The notes under the pieces were generated by a model, which was given only the letters and a program-made list of their open reading frames with translations, made no database searches and was not told the DNA's origin. A program made the translations under genes and the position numbers. A stretch of DNA of 38,631 nucleotides from Blastocladiella britannica (taxonomy: Eukaryota > Blastocladiomycota > Blastocladiomycetes > Blastocladiales > Blastocladiaceae): assembly GCA_025349905.2 (NCBI GenBank), contig MU624628.1, positions 1 through 38,631 of the forward strand. The letters run 5' to 3'. Below are positions 33,482 to 38,631 of this stretch, piece by piece. How positions within the stretch are numbered: the stretch's first letter is position 1; the number at the start of each line of letters is the position of its first letter.

Positions 33482-33799
33482 TTCTTTTTTATATATGTGT
33501 TTTGTATTTTTTTTCTCGGGGGCGTCGGTCCAGTGTCGGTGGAGTGCGGATGCTGTGTCGAACTTGCCAAATTAGCAAAATCAAAGACGGCAAGCGTAAA
33601 ACCAAACGAGTGCGCGTGTGGATCCTGTTATTTTCCTTCTTATTTCGCTGTCCTCGCTGAATTCAAGAGGAAAAAAAGAGCGAAAATGGTGGGGATTTGG
33701 CGGAAATTAATTGAGGGTGGCGCATTTCCCACTCAAAGATTCCCAGGAAAAAATAAGGTATATTGTATACTGCAGAGCAAGCGAGAGGAGCAAAAAGGT
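33482..33799 (-). promoter_or_regulatory. Intergenic region, metacaspase 3' end to RhoGAP start
   Basis: A 318-nt gap in a same-strand pair. On the minus strand a TATATAA-type sequence (near 33487-33496) sits only 6-15 nt before the RhoGAP ATG, too near to be an ordinary TATA box. GGTATATTGTATACTGC at about 33757-33773 is a small imperfect palindrome close to the metacaspase stop. No gene is seen. Confidence 0.4.
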
Positions 33800-35261
33800 T
33801 TACAAGACAAACAGCTGGTGAATATCGATCGCCGCCGCCGCCGACAGCTGCGGGACCTGTGAGTACCCTTTCCTTAACGTGTCGCGGGTGGACGCCAGCA
33901 CCTGCGCGTACGACTGTCCGCCGCGAGCCCGCAATGTTGCCAGCAGCGCAAATGACATGGCGCCCGTCGCCCTACCCGCAATCTCGACGTCGACCGATTT
34001 CTGCGAGTCCTTGCACCCGGCAAACATCACCACGGTACCCTGCGACCCCTTTTCGCGCTGCACACGCGCCAGGGTCATGGCTGACTTTTCGGGCGCCATC
34101 GCTTCCTTGAACATTTCCACGGCACCGCGCATCAGCACTCCGGGGCCGGCACCGTGGAACGCCTCGCGCGCAGCGTCGGCGGCTGCGGTCAGGATCCGGT
34201 TGGCTTTGCCCTTGCGCTTCTCGACCCGCCCGTCGGCCTTGTACACTACTTGCAGATCAAGCGCCGTGCCGCCTATTTCATTTGATGTCAAGTCAATGGT
34301 GTTATTTCAGAAAGCAAAAAAAGATGGAAACGTACTGTGACAAGAATCAAACAGGGCCGTCAATCGGGCGCCGGCCGGGAGTGGGTGCACGAGAATGGCG
34401 TTCATTTCGTCGTCCACAATCATCCCAGCCGTGGCATGGTCGACCGGGTAAATCGTCTCGTCTGTTATGAAAAGTAGGAGTCAGTCCCTGGGCCAGCCAA
34501 CCGAAAACCAAAAAAAAATACACACCATATCCGTCATCCTCGTCGCCGTCGGTGTCCTGCTGCTGCCCGCCGTGCCCCGAGAAGTGCAAAAAGAGCGAAT
34601 CCCCGGGCTGCGCGCCGTCAACCAGCCACATCATGGCGGCCAGAATCGCGCGCTTGCTCGGCCACAAGTACTCGCACACGGCGTTGGCCGGATCATCGGT
34701 CAGCACCAGCATTTCCTCGGCCGTGAACCCGTACCGCGACGTCAAAAACTCACGCACCGCCTCCACGTCGGCGTGGCACCCGCGAAGTTCGCCCGCTTGG
34801 CCAGTGTAGTGAATGCCAATCAGTAGCGCGCGCTTACGGCCGCCCACGAGCCGCGGGTATCCCTCAACCCACTCAATGGACTGTAAGGGAACGGTGGGCT
34901 CGGCAGTGGGCTCGGCCGCTACGCTGGTGTCAGGAATAGAGTATTGAGAGGCCCCGAGCTCATGCATGGACGCCGAGACCGGAAGACCATTGGTAATGGT
35001 GGTGGAGGGCTTGGGCTTGGGTCCAAAACCGAGCGACGATGTGCGCGATGGGAACCGCGAGCTCATAAAGCCACGGTCGCCAAGAACAATGCCGCTGTCG
35101 GCAGCACTGGTTTCTGCCATGGTTGGCGGTGGGGGTGCGGGTTGTGGTGGTAATGACGTTGCGGTCGGAATGCTCGGCGCCGGACCCGCAAATGGAGTCG
35201 GCTGAGGCATGGCCATCAGGAATGGCGTGGAGAGGTTGGGGAACTCGGGCTCGCGAGTCAT
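33800..35261 (-). CDS. MCA1: Type I metacaspase
   Basis: Clan CD cysteine peptidase with Arg/Lys P1 specificity in known members, acting in proteostasis and stress-linked cell death. Exons are 35261-34526, 34461-34336 and 34272-33800 (introns 64 and 63 nt), giving 444 aa. The N-terminal region of about 140 residues is Pro/Ser/Thr-rich, shorter in Q content than the yeast prodomain and without a zinc finger. The p20 part starts [20 protein letters not shown]. The catalytic dyad is His230 (HFSGHGGQ) and Cys286 (DSCHSGTALDL), 56 residues apart as in yeast Mca1. The acidic [13 protein letters not shown] loop and DDEMNAILV are conserved. The p10 part includes [12 protein letters not shown], then [11 protein letters not shown] and PQLSA. 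The DSCHSG motif is assembled across the second intron, so splicing is required for activity. It is head-to-head with the second Trp-rich repeat gene. Confidence 0.95.
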
Positions 35262-35769
35262 TTCTATTGTCCTTGGTTTGATTTTATGGTTGAGGGGTCT
35301 TTGTCGTCTGAAAAAAAGCGAAGAGAAAAAAAAAGAGTTGTTTTGGGTCGAGTCACGCGATCGGTATGGCATGGCCGTTCCCTTGCAAAAAAGAAAACGT
35401 TTCCTTTTCCTTGTCACACCGTAACCTGGGCATATTTGCGCTGAAATTTGGGTGGTGGGTCCCAGGACAGTGACCAGTCGCTCGTGTACCAGTAGCAAAA
35501 ATCAATGTATTGAATTCAATCCCAATGACTCGACAGCAGCCCCCTCGCACGGGACGATAGTTTGAAAACTCCATGCAACAGCTGCACAAAACCGTCAACA
35601 TCCAGCCCATAGTTCGGGTGGAGCACGAGGTTGCGAATGATAGTTGGGAGGTTTTGCTGTCAAAGCGAGTAGCGGCGGTTGCGTGCGGGCGGCACACGAG
35701 ACGGGACGCGACAACGCGTACGAGTTCGCGCATATTGTCCTTGGAAGCAACCGAATTATCAATGCAAAA
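35262..35769. promoter_or_regulatory. Divergent promoter region, metacaspase and Trp-rich repeat gene
   Basis: A 508-nt spacer between divergent ATGs. A plus-strand frame is open from a TTG at 35644 into the right-hand gene, but it lacks an ATG before 35770 and does not resemble the other family member, so it is treated as 5' flank. A-runs occur at 35309-35335. No RNA gene or convincing TATA box is seen. Confidence 0.45.
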
Positions 35770-37611
35770 ATGATTGACCACGTAGCCGCCCATATACTGG
35801 CCCACGCCGCCGGTGCGACGTTCTCGCCCGAGGAAGCTATCACGGTGCTTCATGTGATGCCCCGGCACGGATTGGTCCTCGCCGCCGTCCTCTCGCGTGG
35901 CTTCCACGACTACCAACCTTCATGCGCCGTCAAGCACGGCCACGGACTCGAGCTCCTGCCGCACTACTCGTTCCATGTGCTCTTCGACGACATTTCTGCG
36001 ACACTTGAAGCTGCTGCCGCTCGCGGCGACATGCCCACGATCGAGCTCCTGTGGCGCCTGGCGGGACCAACACCCGCCACCTCTTTTGCCTGGTTCGCCC
36101 CCAACACTGGCTTTTTGGGCGAGATATCAGTGAGAGGACATGCGCCGGTACTTGAGTGGATGTCGCATGCCGTTGGCACGGGGATGATTGACTGGAAGCA
36201 GTTACCCTGGGGACCCACAGCTCGGCTGGGCCAGAACGAAGCTATCCACTGGGCGATTGCACATGGACATCTGAAAGATTTGCACCGCACAGATGCTGTG
36301 CTCTCAACGCGTAATGGTGATTCGTCCGTGATGGAGTGGTGGATTGCAACCAATTCCAACGGCGAGACGATCAGGGAGTTGTTGGACGACGTAATTTCCC
36401 CTGCATTCGCAACGAAAAGCGGCGCGCTGAAAGCGCTGGAATGGTGGTGGGCCAACAGTGGCTCCAAGTTGCCCGAGCCCACTTTATTTGCAAGGATTGC
36501 AGACATGGCACTCCTTTGTGAGTCGCCAGCGCTCGCCGAATGGTGGTGGGCGCGTTTTCTGGAGCACCGCACGCCCGAGCACAAATTCGGCAATTCGCGC
36601 ATGCTCAAGGAGGTTACTTGGTTCAAAAGTGCCAACAACTTGGCCTGGTATTGGCAAAAGTTTCATGAGGTGAGGGGTTGCTTCCCAGACACGCCCGAAG
36701 ACCACCCTCAAGGCCTTCGATTTACGTTTCAATCACAAGCGACCTTGCCCGTCTTGCAGTGGGCTGTGGGGAAATCCGCTGTTCTGAGTGGTAAAAAATT
36801 GAAGTTGGCACATGGGTTTTTTATTGAATGCGCCCGTGATGATCGAGCTGATCTCCTGGAATTTGCACTGCATTCAGCCGATTCTCTGGACGCCGACTGG
36901 CCAACAAACATTTTGAATGTTGCAGCAGGGCATGGCCACCTTGATGTACTTGAGTGGGTTGAATGTAACCAGGACAAACTCCCAGCTCAGAATATTATCT
37001 GCTACCTTTCTGGAGCCGCTCGAGTGGACGCGGTGGGGGTTATCGTGTGGTGGCATTCGAGATATCCGGTGTCCAAGCGTGACTGGCAGCTGGTGTGCTC
37101 TGAAGCGATCAAGCACAATTCATTGCAGGTACAGCTGTGGTTGCGTGACCATCGCGACCTGTTTGCTCCTGCTACCGACGAGGAACGCCGTGAGCTGAGC
37201 GATTTGTGCATTGCTGCACTGAGCAACGCAACGCTGTTCACGCTCGATTTTTTCAGCACCATGCTGCCCGATCTGGCGCTTCCAGCTCACCCGGATTATG
37301 CGTTTTCTTCCGTGACGACGATGCACTGGTACCTCCATCACGCCAACGCCACTGCCGCGTCCCTCTTGCCGTTGAGCCCCAGCGTGTTTGGCTCGCTGCT
37401 CCAACTGGGCGTCCCCAACATGCTGGAGTGGTGGCTGCAGGCGCACCTCGCTGCTGGTCATCAGGTGGTCCTCCCATCTATCGGTAAGCTTCACTCCTAT
37501 TACCAGCACGGAAAAGGATCGCATTCGTGGGTTGGTGATGTGACAGTCACGCGCAAGATCCCGGTATTTGTCGAGTCTGATTTGGGGATTGTGCCATACT
37601 CTCTCCAGTGA
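35770..37611 (+). CDS. Trp-Trp-rich degenerate ankyrin-like repeat protein (copy 2)
   Basis: Intronless, 613 aa. The ATG at 35770 (GCAAAAATG) gives an N-terminus (MIDHVAAHILAHAAG...EEAITVLHVMPRHGLVLAAVLSR) that lines up with the other copy at its own ATG, which is why I chose it over the longer TTG-started frame. Repeats carry the same signature: RGHAPVLEWMSHA, SSVMEWWIATN, LKALEWWWANS, PALAEWWWARF, NLAWYWQKFHE, HGHLDVLEWVECN, VGVIVWWHSRYP, QVQLWLRDHRD, PNMLEWWLQAH. The A-x-G-H-L-D-V-L-E-W form is close to ankyrin-like repeats seen in other lineage-specific families, but the ankyrin TPLH turn is lost. It has no TM helix, signal peptide or catalytic motif. Both copies lie head-to-head with a signalling-type gene (a kinase and a metacaspase). 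The function is unknown; protein-protein scaffolding is inference. Confidence 0.8.
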   Translation: MIDHVAAHILAHAAGATFSPEEAITVLHVMPRHGLVLAAVLSRGFHDYQPSCAVKHGHGLELLPHYSFHVLFDDISATLEAAAARGDMPTIELLWRLAGPTPATSFAWFAPNTGFLGEISVRGHAPVLEWMSHAVGTGMIDWKQLPWGPTARLGQNEAIHWAIAHGHLKDLHRTDAVLSTRNGDSSVMEWWIATNSNGETIRELLDDVISPAFATKSGALKALEWWWANSGSKLPEPTLFARIADMALLCESPALAEWWWARFLEHRTPEHKFGNSRMLKEVTWFKSANNLAWYWQKFHEVRGCFPDTPEDHPQGLRFTFQSQATLPVLQWAVGKSAVLSGKKLKLAHGFFIECARDDRADLLEFALHSADSLDADWPTNILNVAAGHGHLDVLEWVECNQDKLPAQNIICYLSGAARVDAVGVIVWWHSRYPVSKRDWQLVCSEAIKHNSLQVQLWLRDHRDLFAPATDEERRELSDLCIAALSNATLFTLDFFSTMLPDLALPAHPDYAFSSVTTMHWYLHHANATAASLLPLSPSVFGSLLQLGVPNMLEWWLQAHLAAGHQVVLPSIGKLHSYYQHGKGSHSWVGDVTVTRKIPVFVESDLGIVPYSLQ

Positions 37612-37615
37612 TTAG

Positions 37616-37648
37616 TTTTTTTTTTGTTTTTTTTTTGTTTTTTTTTTT
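37616..37648 (+). repeat. T10-G-T10-G-T11 tract between converging 3' ends
   Basis: Three T-runs separated by single Gs begin 5 nt after the stop of the Trp-rich repeat gene. This is a low-complexity 3' UTR tract, possibly an efficiency element for 3'-end formation or an old A-tail-like remnant on the opposite strand. Confidence 0.8.
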
Positions 37649-37745
37649 CATCCTCCAATCAATAAAAAGTTATTCCTTTTTCTTTTATCTTTGCTTGGAG
37701 CGAGGGCATCGACATTGATCGTGTGCGAGTGGTTGTTGTTGTCGT

Positions 37746-37776
<31 letters not shown>

Positions 37777-38165
37777 CCTGCCATTCACCGACGCCGACGA
37801 CAATGCCAGCATGCCACCGACCACGGTCTTCGACGACAAAGTAGACGGGATGGGCACAGAATCAGGAGAGCCAGCAACGATCAGGCCGACCTTGGCGGCG
37901 GCAAGGGCTCCCTTTCCACCCAGGTGCATGGTGGTCATGCACTTCCACGGCGACTTTTGTTGCGCTGTTTTGTTGGGCTGGGGGGGCCGCAAAGCCCTTG
38001 GCGCTGCGGGCGACCGCCCGACCGGTGGCGGTAGTCGTGGTCCCGCGGCAGCTTGGTCTTGCGACAGCGCAGTTTCTTGGGCTTCTTGGCCTTTTGCTGT
38101 ACTTTGATCTTCATCATGCCGCCCACCTTGCCGGCGTGGCCCTTGATCGCCGGCTTCACCTGCAT
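37648..38165 (-). CDS. Doubtful small basic/Asn-Ser-rich protein
   Basis: I do not recognise this. Two minus-strand frames with the codon bias of the neighbours can be joined as exons 38165-38015 and 37964-37648 (50-nt intron with a weak GTCGCC donor and AACAG acceptor), giving 155 aa. The ATG context is CAACAAAATG, as at other starts. The N-terminal third is very basic (MMKIKVQQKAKKPKKLRCRK). The middle is hydrophobic to neutral (GKGALAAAKVGLIVAG). A run of S-N dipeptides encoded by an AGCAAC repeat follows, then DALAPSKDKRKRNNF. Without splicing the first frame ends after 76 residues. No in-frame ATG exists upstream for about 300 nt. The plus strand shows a Leu-rich frame here, but without an ATG. 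It could also be non-coding sequence. Confidence 0.3.
37661..37666 (+). terminator. Polyadenylation signal (Trp-rich repeat gene, copy 2)
   Basis: AATAAA, 50 nt past the stop codon and just after the T-tract, is a good candidate signal. It lies inside the proposed 3' coding part of the minus-strand small gene, which weakens that gene or implies overlapping transcripts. Confidence 0.5.
37747..37776 (+). repeat. (GTTGCT)5 hexanucleotide microsatellite
   Basis: Five perfect GTTGCT units (AGCAAC on the minus strand, encoding Ser-Asn dipeptides if the minus-strand gene is real). Confidence 0.85.
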
Positions 38166-38611
38166 TTTGTTGCTGGTATCGGCTACGGCGGCACCGCCGT
38201 TCGCCTCCGTTGGAGTGACCGGCTCCTGCAGTGCGCCGCTCGCTTCTTCCTCCGAATGGCAACAGCTTGCAGCCGAGACTGGCAGAACCAGGGGCGAACG
38301 TACCGGGGCACAAAAAGTACGGGGAGAAAATGCTGCAAAGCAAAGGGAAGAAATCGCAAAAAGCGAGCCAGGAGGCCGGTCGATTGCACCAGAGAAGAGC
38401 AAAATTCAGCCGTGGTAAGGATGTAGTTTGGCGGACTGGATCAAGTTGGCTTTGGCAGGGGACCACCGAATAATATATATTGACGTTATTGCCTTCACCC
38501 ACGCGAGCTCTACCGCTACCACCGCCGACAGCGACAACGACAGCGACGGATCAGCCTCCTCCTCGAATCCATCATCACCAGCCAGCCATCAGCCGAGGCA
38601 CTCATCCGCAA
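38166..38611. promoter_or_regulatory. Right-edge intergenic region with central A/T box
   Basis: No convincing gene. AATAATATATATT at 38469-38481 is a near-symmetric TATA-like box lying about 300 nt from the minus-strand ATG (38165) and about 130 nt before a plus-strand ATG (38612), so it could serve either direction. The minus strand has several open but ATG-less frames. Confidence 0.35.
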
Positions 38612-38631
38612 TGACGACACAACATCAGCAG
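38612..38631 (+). CDS. Possible start of a gene running off the window
   Basis: An ATG followed by six codons (M-T-T-Q-H-Q-Q) up to the window end. Upstream in the same frame the sequence is open and Ser/Thr/Asp-rich (A-D-S-D-N-D-S-D-G-S-A-S-S-S), like the disordered N-termini of neighbours, but has no ATG. It may be a first exon, or part of an exon whose start lies elsewhere. Confidence 0.25.

Noticed and set aside
35644..35769. N-terminal extension of the second Trp-rich repeat protein
   Set aside because: Starts at TTG; the paralogue aligns from the ATG at 35770.
37691..38107. Plus-strand frame with a poly-Leu signal-peptide-like start
   Set aside because: No ATG in frame; the Leu run is the reverse reading of the GTTGCT microsatellite.
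1..38631. Mobile elements, CRISPR arrays, rRNA, spliceosomal RNAs
   Set aside because: No transposase, reverse transcriptase, terminal repeats, spaced direct repeats or recognisable RNA-gene signatures were seen; repeats present are short microsatellites.

Overview
The window is GC-rich nuclear DNA of a fungus with short introns. It most likely comes from an early-diverging zoosporic lineage, and Blastocladiomycota is my best guess. Three things support this. Genes carry 50-86 nt introns with GTNNGT-like donors and YTGAC branch motifs. Fungal housekeeping genes sit beside architectures mostly absent from Dikarya (WW-WW-MyTH4-RhoGAP, an HSPA12-type Hsp70). There are also two members of a Trp-Trp-rich, degenerate ankyrin-like family that I associate, from memory only, with Blastocladiomycota. 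There is no sign of prokaryotic, viral, transposon, CRISPR, rRNA or tRNA content.

Layout, left to right: a CDK11/PITSLRE-like kinase (+) converges on the GPI transamidase catalytic subunit GPI8 (-). Directly upstream of GPI8 on the same strand is a class 3 (diacylglycerol-type) lipase. A 752-nt divergent spacer separates the lipase from a signal-peptide/Cys-rich/TM/SH3 receptor-like protein (+), followed by a UFD4/TRIP12-type HECT ubiquitin ligase (+). The ligase converges on a Ser/Thr kinase with large catalytic-domain insertions (-). The kinase is head-to-head with the first Trp-rich repeat gene (+). Then, all on +, come a SART3/Prp24-type U6 snRNP factor, a transgelin/calponin-like actin-binding protein and a membrane-anchored SDR. 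The SDR converges on an HSPA12-like Hsp70 (-). Further right on - are the WW-WW-MyTH4-RhoGAP and a type I metacaspase. The metacaspase is head-to-head with the second Trp-rich repeat gene (+). The right edge holds a doubtful small basic protein gene (-) and possibly the first codons of another gene (+).

Gene models were assembled by eye from reading frames, splice signals and family alignment remembered from known proteins. In every multi-exon model the summed exon length is a multiple of three and catalytic motifs are continuous across the joins; I count 30 introns plus one doubtful one. The genes do not form a pathway. They are ordinary cellular functions (cell cycle and transcription kinase, GPI anchoring, lipid signalling, ubiquitin, splicing, actin/Rho, proteolysis) packed tightly, with several gaps below 40 nt. 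The items most worth following up are the Trp-rich repeat family, the SH3 receptor with a Frizzled-like cysteine pattern, the insertion-bearing kinase, and the extreme compactness with many stop-free 3n introns.
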